DNA from: Rhopalosiphum padi
Lineage: Eukaryota; Arthropoda; Insecta; Hemiptera; Aphididae
DNA length: 64,000 bases
NCBI RefSeq assembly: GCF_020882245.1
Contig: NC_083597.1
Span: 25,770,652 to 25,834,651, forward strand
Direction of reading: 5' to 3'
In this document: piece by piece, positions 12,525-27,000 of the stretch
How positions within the stretch are numbered: position 1 is the stretch's first letter
Layout: each line of letters begins with the position of its first letter
Program-made: the position numbers and the translations under genes
The notes under the pieces: model-generated
What the model saw: the letters and a program-made list of their open reading frames with translations, nothing else
Databases searched by the model: none
Told to the model about the DNA's origin: nothing

Positions 12525-15447
12525 TACAATCTGTGATTAAAATTGATCAATGAAGCGCATACAAATTTAGATTACTGACAGAACACGTATAAGTACCTAA
12601 ATGTTACTGGAAAACCTGAAAACCTACATATCAGACTTTATTAATTAAATTTATTTATTTTAAATTTTTAGCATATTACTAACTATACCTAAAGTTAAAA
12701 ATGAATAATTTATTAATGGTTATTAATTTATTATAAAGGTATAAATAAATAAAAACATATATTTTTTGCTGATAAAATCCATTTTTTGATATAATTTTTT
12801 TATCATAGCTATAATACAAAAATAAAAAGTAATTTTCGTGTTTAATCGACATATTATAATCGTTTATCAACGTTCTTAAATAATGATTAAACAAATTAAA
12901 ATTATAAGAAAAAACAGTAAATAACTAACAAATAACCTTAAAATTTTTAAATATTAATTATTTTTATAAAATGACTTGAAACTAGTAAAACTCTGAACGA
13001 AGAGAAAAATACTAGTGCTATTACAGTAGCGTGTTTTTAATTTAATTTTCATAATTTTAATTATTAGTAGGTATGTTCCAATAGTTTAAAGTCTGAACTT
13101 TCAATTAATAGAAAATATTTACCGATTGGTACTTTGGAGGAGTTAGTTATTTGGTGATTAAAAAACTAATTTAAGCATAAGATAACACTAAAAAACAATT
13201 GAGAAGAAATAATCAAATTTAAAACACATCCGTTTTTATAACAAAATCAACTGTACTTTGCTGTAATTCAAAAACTTATAGCCGAAGAGACAGTAGTAGA
13301 AATGATAGATAAGTAACAATTAAATAACTCCAAATTAGTAAATTTGATAGACTTTCTAATAAAATTATAATTTATAACATTTAAAAATGTTCATATAGAA
13401 AATTTATGAAATTGTTTAATAACATTTTAAAAGTGGCTGTTAACGGTAAGTATTGCAAAATAACACTTAAAATAATATTGAATATTTATTTTATTTTATT
13501 TTAAAAACTTCGTGTACTAAATTTAAATACTTATAAGTTACGATACTCTAAAAATTGTAAACCTTAATATTATTAACCGTATATTAATCTATGAATTAGG
13601 TATAAAAACTTTATAAAAAATATTGTATTTAAATATTATAATGTATAATACATGATAATATATGAATATATGAATAACATTACCTAATGTAAAAATGTTT
13701 AACCCTTTCTCCGTTAATTACCAAATTTTATAAATTTATTTACCGAAGTGTTACGTGGTTACGTCTACGTGAATCGTATATATGTGTTAGTGAATATTGT
13801 ACAACAAACTATATAGGCATAATGATTATAAATATTAAATTATAATATATTAAATTTAATGAAAAACAGTACTCACAGTTTTTTTTTGATATTTAAGAAG
13901 CCGATCGAATATAATGTGCTATAAAAACATTATAACTCACGGAGTTATCGACCACATGGCCATAGAATTAGCCTAAAAGTCAAAAATTTTAATGAAAGTT
14001 ATTTCACCAATATAATTAATACTGAATCCAGTTACCAGAATTTATTTTTCTTATAAAATAAATTGTGAAAATATTATTTAACCCGGACAGTGTAATAGTG
14101 TAATAGGTACTGATAACCGAAACTCGTTGACCAGCCAGGCGACAGCCAGCTGATACGTAAATTGATACCGCATACGCGTTACCAACTGTTTAAAAAAATA
14201 ATAATATATACCTATTATAAGCTTAAATACACATAACTCTAAAAAGTAAAAACCAAAAATCCATACTTGAATAATTCCTTCATTATTTTATTTTTTAAAT
14301 TTTTAATTGTACAAGGAGATGTGATTAAAATAAAATATTAAATATTACGTATTAAGTTGCGAAAAAATAAACAAACGTATAACATATAGACCGTATAGGC
14401 ACACATTTATACAAGGCTTTATCCATTATTTTATTATAAACTATGCCATAAATAATAATAATAAATATTACAATTTGACATTATTTGTTTTAACAATTAA
14501 CAAGAGTACAGGACTTCGTCATAGAAGTATAAAATTATATATTAATTAAATACAATAATCTATTATTTGTTTTGTTTATCTTATTTTTAACGATATTAAA
14601 TTATTTTAAATAAAATAAAATTAAAAACCTATGGACTTTTAAATAATAATATAAAGTGTAATATAGATTTACTATTATATTATTAATATAGATTTAATTA
14701 TATAATCCAAGTACAAATTACTAAATTAGAATAAAGTAGTTCAAATTCATTTAAGCATAAATCGTTGATAATATTAGAATAATAAGCTTTAAAAAATGAT
14801 TACAATAACTACAATAACTTAGTAAAACAACTATCATGATATATTACACATTTTATACACACCTAAAATTGTATCACAAATTCACAAACGTTCATACTAT
14901 AAAGGGGCTAAGTAAAATGTTGTTTCATTATTGAGTTGTTTGACATTATTCAAAATACTGTCTAAATAATTTACAGTTGCCTATTCTGTTACAGCCCGTT
15001 GTCTGAAAATAATTCCAAATATTCCAAGGATATGTCAAAAAATATCAAAAAAACATTCTTTAATATTTAGCATGAAGTCTAAAATTGTATTGCCTACTTG
15101 ACTAATTAATTATAAATTGGAATATTAATTAAAACACAGAATTGATTAAAGTTATTTAGGTATGTATTAATATTAAAAACAGAAATCAGAATAATATACC
15201 TATTGCCTATATATAAAAAAAATAAATTATTATTTTAACATAAAATCTATAATTATTATTTTTCTATTAGTTAAATACTTAGATTTTTAGAAAATCTTTC
15301 AGCAATTAACAACAATAATAAATTAAAATAATCTCTAATAATTTAATGATACTTCTCACTATTTCAACAAAACAATTAATGAACTGTAAAAGGTTTGACC
15401 ATTAAATGTCATGATTTGATTTATCTATTAAAATGCCACCAACTATA
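12525..15447. other. Intergenic A+T-rich DNA, no gene seen
   Basis: No coding exon is supportable. A slightly GC-richer patch at about 14130-14190 has no usable frame with splice sites. Confidence 0.5.
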
Positions 15448-15455
15448 GATATTAG

Positions 15456-16402
15456 TAGGAATCAAAATGCTAGAAAAATTCAGGAAAATATCGGAAAAAA
15501 CTGTTTTTTTTTCAGACCTTGGAAAAATATCGAAAAATTAAAATATATTAAAATAATACATTTCCGAAATAAACTGAAGTTTTCGGAAAATTAAATAAAA
15601 CAGAATTTTTGGAAAATTAAAATTGTATTAAAGCTTAAGATAATCGAAGTATAAAAAACTCAATTAAAAAATATTGATAAGAAACCATTGTCATTTCACA
15701 TTATTTGTTAAGGCGTACGTATTATATTATTGTATTAATAATTAAAGTACTGACAATTAAGTAAATTAGTACGGTATTTTAATATTTCTGTTCTAAAAAG
15801 TAAAAATGACGTTACCTATCAAAGATTTAAAGTGGGACTGCGAAAGAGTACATGCTTCCTAGAAAATAAGTCACCCGTCTTTTAAATGTTAAAATTATTA
15901 TAAATTATACTAAATTATACTGTAATTCTATTGTACCCAAGTTGTAGATAAATATAGATAGTGGACGATTGACAATATTAAAAAAATCTAAAAATACATA
16001 TCAAAATATCATATGGGGAGAGGCGATATTATATTAATATTAATTATTATTACAAATTATAATTATTTATAAACAAAGTAAGAGTTCCTAAAATTCATCC
16101 ACTATACAGACTGTAAGTGATAGTATATTAATAATTTTTGTATTATGATTATCAACTATCATTATTAATTGAATATTGGATTGTTTTTCCAATCCATTTT
16201 GTATAACTTTTTCAATTTTTTAAACCATTTATTAACACAATTTTACAATTTTTCCAAAAAATTCCGTTTTCTCGTCAAAACCATATTTTCCGGAACTTTT
16301 AAATTAAACCAAATTTTACTAATTTTTTCGTGAAAACTTGAAAAAGCCGGATTTTTTCAGTAAATTTTTTTTTTTTTTTGAAATTTTGATCTCTACTCTC
16401 TA
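15456..16402. mobile_element. 947-bp inverted-repeat element, hAT-like
   Basis: The left end begins TAGGAATCAAAATGCTAG. The right end, reverse-complemented, begins TAGAGAGTAGAGATCAAAAT, then both run into matching blocks of A-rich sequence with GGAAAA repeats (left 15480-15620, right 16180-16380). The identical 8-mer GATATTAG flanks both sides (15448-15455 and 16403-16410), as expected for an 8-bp target duplication. The interior is A+T-rich without an ORF. Confidence 0.55.
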
Positions 16403-16410
16403 GATATTAG

Positions 16411-19053
16411 CAATAACAAAGAAATATCGATCATTTGACTCATTTGAGTATCGGTGAAACAATATTATTTTGAAACATAATCCAGCTAGTCAACAGTTGT
16501 TTACTCAATGAGCATAAGCAATATACATATAATTATATACATATTAAATACAACTACTACATACATAAAAACTAAAAAAAAAAATAATTAATTTGTATAA
16601 ATGGATTGGGTGGGTATAACTAGAGAAATTGTGTAGTAAAATGGTTGGGAGATTGTTTTCAGAATGAACCAAGCACACCCATCTTGTTATGCCTTAGCAT
16701 TAGATAATTAGCTTAATAATTTATATTTATTGATTAAATAAATTAATATAATTACTAAAAACCAGTGATACATACAATTTTGATTTTTTTTACTATGTAA
16801 AAGTAGTTTATTGTTTATTTATTTTTAATAAGATTAAAATTAAATAAAATGCACCTCATATGTAAATATACCGAAAGAAAATACCCAGGTATTATATCTG
16901 CAACAAATAAACATGCAAATAACGTTCTTTTTTTTGTAGAGTGGAGAGTGGAGCCATTTTCCAATCAATAGAAATGATGATATAGTATTTAGGTATTATG
17001 ATATAATAATCTAAACATTTGAAACTCATATTATATAAGTTTATGAGTATATTTCTTTAATAAAAAAAAGTTCAAGTCTATTATAATAATGTATATAAAT
17101 ATACACATTATATTTATTATATCTATTTATAAATGTAAAATATTCCTCTCTAATTAACAACACCTAACTCGTTTTAAAAAATGTTCTAACCTATCTTACT
17201 ATCTACATGAAGCCATGAAGAAAGATAATTAATAATGAATATTAGCATGAGCTTGGATTTTATCTTAGTTAATAGTATTTTTCAGGAATTAGATAAAAGT
17301 CGTTAAATAAGACTTTAAATTTTTTTTTATATACAATTATTATAAAAAACTATTCTCTACCGTAATTATATTTGTGACTATCTAATAATATTATTAAAGA
17401 TCTGTGATTTTTTCACAGTAATAAATTCATCACACAAAATATTTATGGACACAAGGACGTTGTTTTAACTTCTCGATAGGACTGCCAAAATGTATAATAA
17501 ACATAATGTATATAGATACAATATTTCAGTTTTAAACTAAACCAAATCATGTTTGTATTATTCTCTTGGTTTATTTGTGTCCAAATGTAAAATATTTTCA
17601 AAAATTAAATAGGTATAGGTACGTACTTATTTATCGCTGTAATGTGCTGCATTAACGTAGTATTATGTAGTGTACTATATAAAGTTTCTAAAATGATCAG
17701 TATTTAACCCCTCCCCGGCAGCCTTTAATAGTTGTACACTCGTACTTCCACTTCTAGAACGCCATTTCATCATCCCTATATAATGGATGTGGAAATATAG
17801 AGGGTGCCAAGATGCAGATGTACTCCCGTTACCTACCTATACTTAATTGTGTAGTATTTTTTATACAGTTACCCAATTTGTTTTGATTAATAATTTCAGT
17901 AGAGCAATTTTATTATTCAAATATTCGCGCATTTCATACATTATACATACAATAGGTGCTGTTATTATAGCCGGGTTTATGGACAACATACTAAGACTAC
18001 TAGGAGCCACTAAAAGACTCAGTTCACTTCCTATGAAGTACACGCGCTCATCAAGGTTAGATCATCTATCTACGTAAACTAATCATTAAAAATAAATACA
18101 TATTTGTTTTCAAAAATCTTAATAATTAGTATTTTCTTAGGTTTTTATTTTATTATTAAATGTTTAGGAATTTCTACCTATACAACACTTATACTTATTG
18201 TAAAAATAATATATTTACAGATTGTATAATAAAACAAATTAAAAACAAAAACAAAAATGTTTAGGTACCCCTACAAGGAATTAATAAGTGCAGACTTTTC
18301 AACTCTCACTAATAATACTACTATATAATAGTACTTAATGGGTCGTTAATTTCTATATTTTAAAGTAATATAAAAAATAGTTTTGGGACTTGGGAGCATT
18401 TACGGGCATAGATCAATTGCGCCTAAAACAAAGTTTTTGTTTAGGGTTAGTGGTCAGTGTACCATTGCGCTCCTTATAGTTTAAAATCAGTACACCAATT
18501 GCGCTTGTATTTAAATTTGCCTACTTTCAGATATGAAAATATTATTGTTCGATCTAATTCCATCAATATCAACATAAACAATCTACACACTAAATACTAA
18601 AATGCTTGAAAATTATAAACTTATTTATTGATCAATTTAATACTGATTAAAGTAACAGGTTATATTGGTTAAATAAAAATATATTTTATAACTGTATCGG
18701 AAATTGTATATGAAACATTATTATTATTACGCACATTTGATCACGCAAGTAAAGTAACTAAGTAGATCAATGTAAAGAAAAAATATATTTATTTATTTAT
18801 ATTATATCATGTATTAATACTCATAAAAAAATTGATTAGTGTATTCATTTATTTTATAATTATAACTAAGTAACTAATAATAGTTTTCTTCAGGTATTGG
18901 TAAACTGTCCATTTTACAAAATTAAAGCATTTTTACCATGTATTTATGATATACATATAATATATATATATATACAGTCACCTTTAATAATAATTAAGTA
19001 ATTTATTAATTTAATTTGAATTTACTTGAATATAATTAAAATAAAAACTATAA
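16411..19053. other. Intergenic DNA, no gene seen
   Basis: Mostly A+T-rich. Overlapping opposite-strand open frames at 17847-18077 are not recognisable. The only other notable item is a triplicated short motif at 18412-18510. Confidence 0.45.
18412..18510 (+). repeat. Three copies of a CAATTGCGC-type motif
   Basis: CAATTGCGCC, CCATTGCGCT and CAATTGCGCT occur within 100 bases, each preceded by a short spacer; the second and third follow GTGTAC or GTACAC. The spacing suggests subterminal repeats of a transposon rather than coding sequence. Ends were not found. Confidence 0.4.
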
Positions 19054-19061
19054 CTAGTAAG

Positions 19062-19323
19062 TAGTGGCGTAGTCAAGGGGAAGGGGCTAAAGGGACTATA
19101 GTATTTAGGGGCCGTATATTTTATATATTGTTTTGAAATATTTAAATTTAAATATGGAAATTGTCTTACAAATTTTAATTATTTAAAATAGTAAATACAT
19201 TAACGGCAAATCAACGTTAATATGTAATCAGTATTTTTGTTTTGTTTTTGTTTTTGATTTTCAGTAACTCAAGTTAAAAGTATTTACCCCCCCTCTCCAT
19301 AAAAATGCCTGGCTTCGCCTCTG
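19062..19323. mobile_element. 262-bp hAT-type MITE
   Basis: The terminal repeats are TAGTGGCGTAGTCAAGG on the left and, reverse-complemented, CAGAGGCGAAGCCAGGC on the right, the classic hAT-style TAG/CAG start. Flanking 8-mers CTAGTAAG (19054-19061) and CTTGTAAG (19324-19331) match at seven of eight positions. No ORF. Confidence 0.75.
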
Positions 19324-19331
19324 CTTGTAAG

Positions 19332-20799
19332 TCTATTATTGTTCTAATTTCATATTACGAGTACCTATAACTTCAACTAAAATATAAGTAATGAATTAAG
19401 TATTTACAGCGGAAAATCGAAATTGCTAAAAAAAATAGTATTACATCATTGATTCGTTCAATAAAATATACTTATAGTCATAGCTACCAAAAATAAAAAT
19501 CTAATCTTGAAAATGCATTTTTTTGAAAATAAATTTATCAATTAGGTATAACAAATAATAAATTTAAATTTTTTATTACAAACAATAATTACTTATACGC
19601 TAGTATATAAGAACTTGTTTTCTTGGTTACATATAGTATGTACTTATTTATTTTATATAATTATTAAAAAAATACTAATTAATTGTAATTTATAGTTTTC
19701 ATATAGGTAGGTACATAGGCATCTTTAAACTTAAAATAAAATGTTAGTTTCTTCATGCAAATGAATTAATTAAATTACCTATACCTTTAAGGGTTCAATG
19801 TATTTGCCATTAATAATATTATATTGAGTATCTGTATGACATGTTTACTTTGTTATCAAATGTAATTAAAATGACATACATCAAAATAACTAAGTTTAAG
19901 TATACTTAAAATAGTTCAGCTAATTATGAGTTATTTATTGAAGTCCATAATTTAATAGAGATTGCCATGCGAGCTTTATTGAGACATATATGTGATTGGT
20001 TACTTCAAAAAAACAAAAAAATTAAATAAGAAATTGGTTTTAAATTTTTAGTCATAGATAATTGTTTCAAATTTATGTTACTTCCATAATTTAAGTATTG
20101 ATAGTTGATAGTTTGATACATTAGGATTTTATCGATTGCAAATTAATTATTATATATTATAATAGCTATAGCTTATAGTTTTTATTGAAACATGTATAAG
20201 GAAATAAATGTGATTGATGGAAATGAATGTTTCAATTTCAATGCTATAAACAATATTATTATTTTAGTTACCTATATAAATCCTCTTAAAATTAAGGCAT
20301 ATAAACGTATAATTTAAAAAAATAAAAATAATTATCAAATCTAAAAAACATACAAAACATAATATGGTAAATTAATAAAAAAAAGGTTTACTTATCAATT
20401 TTTTTTTTATCTTAGTGTTTTGATAATTATTGAGCGCCTAATGTTTCAATAGATTATAAATATTGATACGGAAAAAATATTTACCATCATGTTTTAAAAT
20501 CTTACTTATAGTCTATGCATTCCTTTAAAAAAAATAAAGGTACCTAGCCATATACAATAATTATTTTATTGAAAAACACCCATTATTTAAAAATTATTTT
20601 CATTCGAAATAAAACAAGTTTTTTTTAGATTTTCCTACTTTTAATATTTTAATTTTATAATTTAGTTTTTTGAATGACACGTACATTTTTAATTAAATAT
20701 TCTGAAACAGAATATTTTTCTGAGTATTTCGATACGAAATAATTGCAATTCGGGCGAGTATAGTTTATAAGTAATAAAAGTAACTTTATAAGTACCTAT
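19332..20799. other. Intergenic A+T-rich DNA, no gene seen
   Basis: Nothing beyond A+T-rich sequence and homopolymer runs was seen. Confidence 0.5.
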
Positions 20800-20857
20800 T
20801 TAAAGTTTAGATGATGGAAGATTAGCATTTTCCAGGGTATCTTCATACCACTCCACT
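20800..20857 (-). CDS. Candidate terminal exon of an unidentified minus-strand gene
   Basis: After an acceptor (GGTCACAG|A at 20857) the minus strand reads VEWYEDTLENANLPSSKL and stops at TAA (20802-20800). The residue mix is protein-like and less A+T-driven than its surroundings. The 58 bases need an upstream exon ending in phase 2, which was not found. It could equally be a transposon remnant or chance. I do not recognise it. Confidence 0.2.
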
Positions 20858-23367
20858 CTGTGACCTGTGCATCTATAAGCTTTAAATACTTATCTCATAA
20901 ACTATTTAACATCAGTTTTTTAAAATTATTTCTAAACGGAATTCGGCCAAGAATTATAAATAATATAATACTCAATAATCTAGGACTAATTTGTATAACT
21001 CAATACTATTAATTAAAAATATAAATTTTTTCTCGTACATATCTCGTTTTATTTTAAATATACATTTCTATGTTGTAAATGTAAAAAAATATATTTAGTT
21101 ACTGATAATTGGGGAACGATTTTTGTTGTTATTATTACTAATAATTAGTATAGGTACCTAATTTCATGTTTTTACCGTTAGTTGTAATATTAAACATCTG
21201 CAAGTTAAATTTAAATATATTTCATGAATTTCCGAGTAAATCGGTGCTATATCTAAATAATAATTTAGTTTTACATAGTTGATTGATAAGTTGAATATTA
21301 TAAATATTTTAGGAATTGTTCGATGTGTCTTTAAATTTTGTTCTACGTAACTTTCTGTATATTTCACTATCACTCATCACTATTCTTTTTTTTACATCGT
21401 ACTTATACTGTTATCGACATTTTTTTATAAAATTGGTTGTTAGATTAGATTGAAAATTCCCGTTAAGCGATAGCTGAGTCATAAAAAGAATTTTTCTAAT
21501 GAAACATTTCAAAATAAAGGAAGAGTTGTGTATTGAAAATATTGTGAAAATCAATATTAAAAGGGTAGCGTTTTCAAATAAATCAACATTATGTTTAAAT
21601 TACTAATCAATAATCATCAACAAATTACAAAGATAGATGGTAAATAAATTTAATAGATCAATACGTGGGTCATGGGTAACAACATTGTTGGACGTTGGTA
21701 AACTTAGTTCTGAGTATAGTAATTCGATCTTCTTAATGTCTTAGATTGTAAGTTGTTAAATGAATGCATTCAAATAATCATAAAACCAGCCAAATTGATT
21801 CAAATGAGAGGCGTGAAATATGAGTGTATTTTTTGTTCTTAATTTTATAAACAACAAATATTTTGTTATATTTACATATATTTTTATACATATTTCAATA
21901 GGTACCAACTACTAAGTATCTGCACAAGGTAGTTTTTATATTCGGCACAACCGCACAACAAAATCCATTCTCTACTTTTAACTACATAATGGGCAGTGCT
22001 TGAATAAGGGCTACACGTGGAAACGAAATAACTCTTCTTAAAAAAAAAAAAAAACGATTCCTTCATAATTTTCCGGCAATTATCTTTATTAGGTAGGTAT
22101 AACATTACACATTTCAACATTTTAGTGCACATATAGAGCTACAGGCTACAGTTTATTATTTTAAAAACGGAATTTTTTATGTAAGTAAAATGTACCTATG
22201 CAGATAGTAGATATATTATGATTACCTTTATTGATCTACCCATCATATATAACTATATAAGTACACACGTAAACGTGTAAAGGCCAATGAGGTATGAATA
22301 ATCGATCTTATGGGACACTTTAGTAAAAAAAAATGTATTCATCTAAGTTGCAAAATGAATGATGTTTTCTAAAGTGTATATCCTAATATACCTATAAAAC
22401 TATATAATATATATATAACAAAAAACCAATATATATAATACTCACGTAGTCTTGCATAGTTTATAGAATCGAAAAACATTTTAAATTTAATATTTGAACG
22501 ATACTACCAGACTTTTTCTGAATTCGTTAATTCGAAAAAATAAAACTTTATTTCATAATTTCATCAGAGTTTATATAACTTTATTCGGTTGAAAATAGGT
22601 ACTATGGTACTATAAGTACTAATAGTGGACAGTGGTACAATGTCCCTTATGTTGTTTAGTATAAATGATTAAAATTGTCATCTTCCTAGTATCTCATTTT
22701 TAAAACTCAAACTTTTCAATTTTCTGAGTGCTTTACTAAAGGTGATAAACAGTCATTTATTTTTAAGTATTCACCTATAGGGCTATAGCAAGTATTCCAC
22801 TTTTATAGCTACTTCTTCCAACAAATAATGGACCTAAAAAAGTTATTCTTTGTTTTTACCATTATAGCATTAAATATTATTTCATACCTATCCAGCATTA
22901 TGATTTTTATATTAAATTTTAAGTTAGTTTTTATTTAGTTTATTATTATATATTATGTTTCAAACAATTTTCTTTTATCAGTACATAAAGTACATTTATA
23001 ATGTATAGGATATATTTTTCTATAGGCCTAAAGTGACAGAAGTTTATTGAGGAATTTACATATTATACATTCTTAATAATCATTAAGAGATACACACAAT
23101 GTTTTTGAAAATAGGATGTATTAGATAATTAACAATTAAGTAAATATTATATTATTTATGTTAATAGGATACACATATACTTAATATGTTAACTCATAAA
23201 CAGAATTTTTTGTATAAAAACCTAAGACAGAATTCATATTATCACAGTAATTATTGCATATTAACGTATTAGTTATTTGGTTTGCTTCATAGTTATTACT
23301 AATCTAAAGGCTGCATATTCCAACCATACCAAAAAACAAATTCCTAATTACATGCTACACATCTTAC
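20858..23367. other. Intergenic DNA, no gene supported
   Basis: A+T-rich. A minus-strand open frame at 21884-22132 includes the segment HYVVKSREWILLCGCAEYKN next to a 14-A run (22040-22053), but I cannot assign it. Confidence 0.4.
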
Positions 23368-23463
23368 AAAGAAAAATGTGTTAAATGAAGTATTCCTGGG
23401 AATATCATACCCTGTAACTACTTTCTTGGACCATTCTGGATTATATTTAGGTTCTTTTACCCT
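23368..23463 (-). CDS. Orphan candidate exon, 32 codons
   Basis: The segment is bounded by an acceptor (ATTACAG|AGG) and a donor (TTT|GTAAGA) and is exactly 96 bases. It is open in one frame and reads RVKEPKYNPEWSKKVV followed by TGYDIPRNTSFNTFFF. The composition (E, K, P, W, D, G) looks protein-derived. It lies just beyond the SV2 3' end on the same strand but cannot join SV2: after exon 12 the frame would hit TAA within a few codons. It may be an exon of an unknown gene or a captured or transposon fragment. Confidence 0.3.
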
Positions 23464-23533
23464 CTGTAATTTATACTCGAATCTAACTTACATTAATTTT
23501 TGTACAAAAATTAGATTTAATAACTGTTTATCT

Positions 23534-23539
23534 TTTATT
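23534..23539 (-). terminator. Candidate polyadenylation signal for the SV2-like gene
   Basis: AATAAA on the minus strand about 475 bases beyond the SV2 stop; it is the first clear canonical hexamer I found. The resulting 3' untranslated region would be about 0.5 kb. Confidence 0.3.
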
Positions 23540-24012
23540 TGGTATTACATAAAACTTTAAATTATGACTAAACAAACATAAAAAAAAATTAAGAATAGTA
23601 TTTAGTTTGTATATATATATATAATTTTAACATTATAGTTGTAAAGTAACTTAACTAAATACTGGAATCTAAAATATTAAGGTTAACAGTATATTCACAA
23701 GAAATTCACAGTAAAAAAAAAAAAAAATTTATAATAATAAAATAAAATAAACAATAGTATATTAGAAATTTTGTCTGGAAAATATCTATACAAACATATG
23801 TGTATTAATGTACACATATTATACAAATTATACAGTAAACAACAAATTAATACAATTATATTAGAAGAATTTTTTTTTTCATATATATAAATAAGTGTGC
23901 ATATTATGTGTCTATAAAGGTTTTAAAACTAACAAAATGTCATGTCAATAAATGAAAGTAAAATAATAATGATACGACTTAAAATCTGTTTCTAATCTTT
24001 TCCATGAATAGG

Positions 24013-27000
24013 TCACGTTAATGGTTCTCTTGTGGTGTTAGGCAACAATAGGCACAAAAGTCCTCCACCTAGAGAAAGAAATATAAAAAAGTTGCTTTGA
24101 AGACTCATGTTTTTAAGTATTATTATTATAAAATTATACCATACCTATCAGGAGCACAGCTACTATATAAGTAGGTAAAGGACAATATAGATCAAGTAGC
24201 GCAGCGATAACAATATTTCCAATAATACCTCCAAGTCTGGCAGCTACCATTGATATAGCCATTCCAGTAGCTCTATCAATATTTTAAAAAAAATAGTTAT
24301 TAAATAATTTACATTCTAACTTTGTTCATCAACGGCAAATTATATTATTAACATTTATCATAGACTACCTTAAATTTGTAGGAAAAATTTCTGTGATTAA
24401 ACAATCCAAAGCAGCATTACCACAACTAATAGCACTACTAAAAATAGCAGATACTACTAAATTTTGTCTTTTACTTGTGATTAGTGACAAGCCAACAGCA
24501 CATATTCCAGATGCCATTGTACTGAAAACTGAATAAGACATAGTTGATATATTTTCAAAATACAAGGTTTAGCAGTGAAACAAGTAAATTTGTGGTGGGG
24601 ATGGTAGCAAGTAAGATCTCAAGACAGTCATTATCCTCAAAGCCTACAATTTAATAAAAATAAATCGTTGAACAGGTAAACAACACAGAATTTCAGTAAA
24701 AGCAAGTTCTCAAAACATGGATATGCTTGGACCCCATCACTCTTCTAATTTAACAGCTTGCAACTCTTTTTTTCATGAATGTTTGATGCCAATCTACTAT
24801 TCCTCTACAATATTGGAACAAAATTAAATAAAAATCTGTTGTTAATATGCTGCACGAAGTCATGCAAAACTTCCAGTTTTGACTCCAAGAATGCATACAT
24901 CTCAATAAGGGGGGCATTATGTAAAATAAGTGTATAGAAATAGTTTTTTTTTTTGTATTAGACATTATACTTTTATTTATATATTTTGAATAATGATAAA
25001 TTCATTCTTTAAAGAATAATTACATTTTGAAAACATCAAGTAATTTCATTGTTGAACTCTTTGTGTAATATAATAGATATTTAATAGTTAGTTATACCTT
25101 ACCTAAAAAGAATTTTCTACCCAATGTATCCATTCCCAATACTGCAAATATATTGCTAGGAATGGCAGCTGCCACTGTAATAAATGATTCAAGGAAAACG
25201 CCGCTTTCGATTTTATCTGAACATAAGTCCACATGGGAGTGTGATCCTGTCTTAACTACAAATTCAGTCACCTATTCCATCAACAAATAAAAATAAACAA
25301 GTTATAATAACAAACATAATAATAATTTATTGGTAAGTTAATGCTGATATAAAATACAAATATACAAATAAATACAATATAATAAACATACCTCGCACAC
25401 AAGTGCTTGTTCACTACCATTATGGGCTCGAGCATATTCATCAAATCTATTAAATAGCTCCGGGAACCACATCATGAGACCATAATAGCTATAAAAAAAA
25501 GCCAATTGCAATTACTTTTTAATTTTTATACAATTATAAATTTACGTACCCAATATGAAAACTGAGGTTGATCACTATAGATATCCATGTATACTTTAAT
25601 ATTGGTGGCATAAATATCATCTTAGTATTATGAGCTACTTCTTCAGTCATACTTTTAAAAGAAATACTTTTTGTACTATCATGTTCAATAGCATTTGATT
25701 TAGTTACCAATGATTTAACCTATAATTTTAAAATTATACACACATTTATTATTATATTTTTATTTTTTAAATATCTTATTTAAAAATTTTTTTGTTAAAT
25801 TATATACCATTTGAGTTTGGTTAAGTTGTATAGTTATATATAATTTAGTTATAAATATTCAATTTGAACATTCTTAATTCAATAGTATTTTATTTCTACT
25901 ACATTTTTATTATATAAAACTGACAAAATATACACTCTTAAACTACATTCAAATTATAGTACTTTTATTATTTTTAAATTTTAATATAAATACAAACATT
26001 TTATTTTACATTTGGTAATATAAAATATTTTATAGGTTCCACACTATTATAATATATTAATAAAACTTACTGGATACATTTCAGGATCGTTTCCTGTATT
26101 GGTGGCGTAGATTTGCTTGAATACTTCTAATGCTTTTTTGTGATCATTACGAGTCAATAAAAACTTTGGACTCTCTGGTAAAAAAAACAGGAACACAGCA
26201 ACAAGTACGCTAGGAATGGAACATATAGCCAAAAATATTCTCCAAGAATTGTATAAAAAGGTAGGGGACCTATAGCCAATATCTTGTGGTATGATCATCC
26301 ATGCTAATGCTAAATAAAGTACATAATACTAACATTAAAATCATTGTTACAATTAATAACCTTTGTACTTACATGCTACAAACAAATTCCCAAGAGTCCA
26401 AAATGCTGCCATCGAACTCAACATTGAACCACGTTTGTTTTTAGGCTGGAATTCAGCAAAGTATGACCATATAACTGGACCACTACCACCCAATCTAAAA
26501 TAATTGAAGTATGTTAGAAAAGTTTTTATTTATTGGTTTACATCCACCAGATTCACTTACGCAGCTCCATTTAAAAATCTAAAGAACATAAATACACCGT
26601 AAGACTGTGCAAAAGTTGATGCTACAATACACAGGGCATTCATAAAACTGATAACAATTAATACTTTACGACGACCCAATGCATCAGCTAGCGAACCCCA
26701 AATGTATGCGCCAGCCATCATACCTAAAAAAAAATACATTATTATACATAATATGATATTATACAGTCATTGAGGACATGTTAAAAAAGTATTAAAATAT
26801 AATCATACTAACCAATGAATATAATTGAATTGAGCCATCCTTTAGAGGACGTATTTAGTTTAAGATCACATTGGGCTGATGGTAATATGAAAGACATACA
26901 TATAACATCCATTTCTTCACTGGTGCTAACAAAACCACACACAACCAACAGTAAATAATGGAATTTTCCATAACCTAAAGAAACAAGAAAATTAAACAAT

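Noticed and set aside
17847..18077. Opposed plus and minus frames of 60-76 codons
   Set aside because: Neither is recognisable; they cover the same DNA and lack neighbouring exons.
24750..24965. 71-codon minus-strand frame in an SV2 intron
   Set aside because: It does not fit the SV2 frame or splice sites and is flanked by a poly-A/T run; more likely an old insertion.
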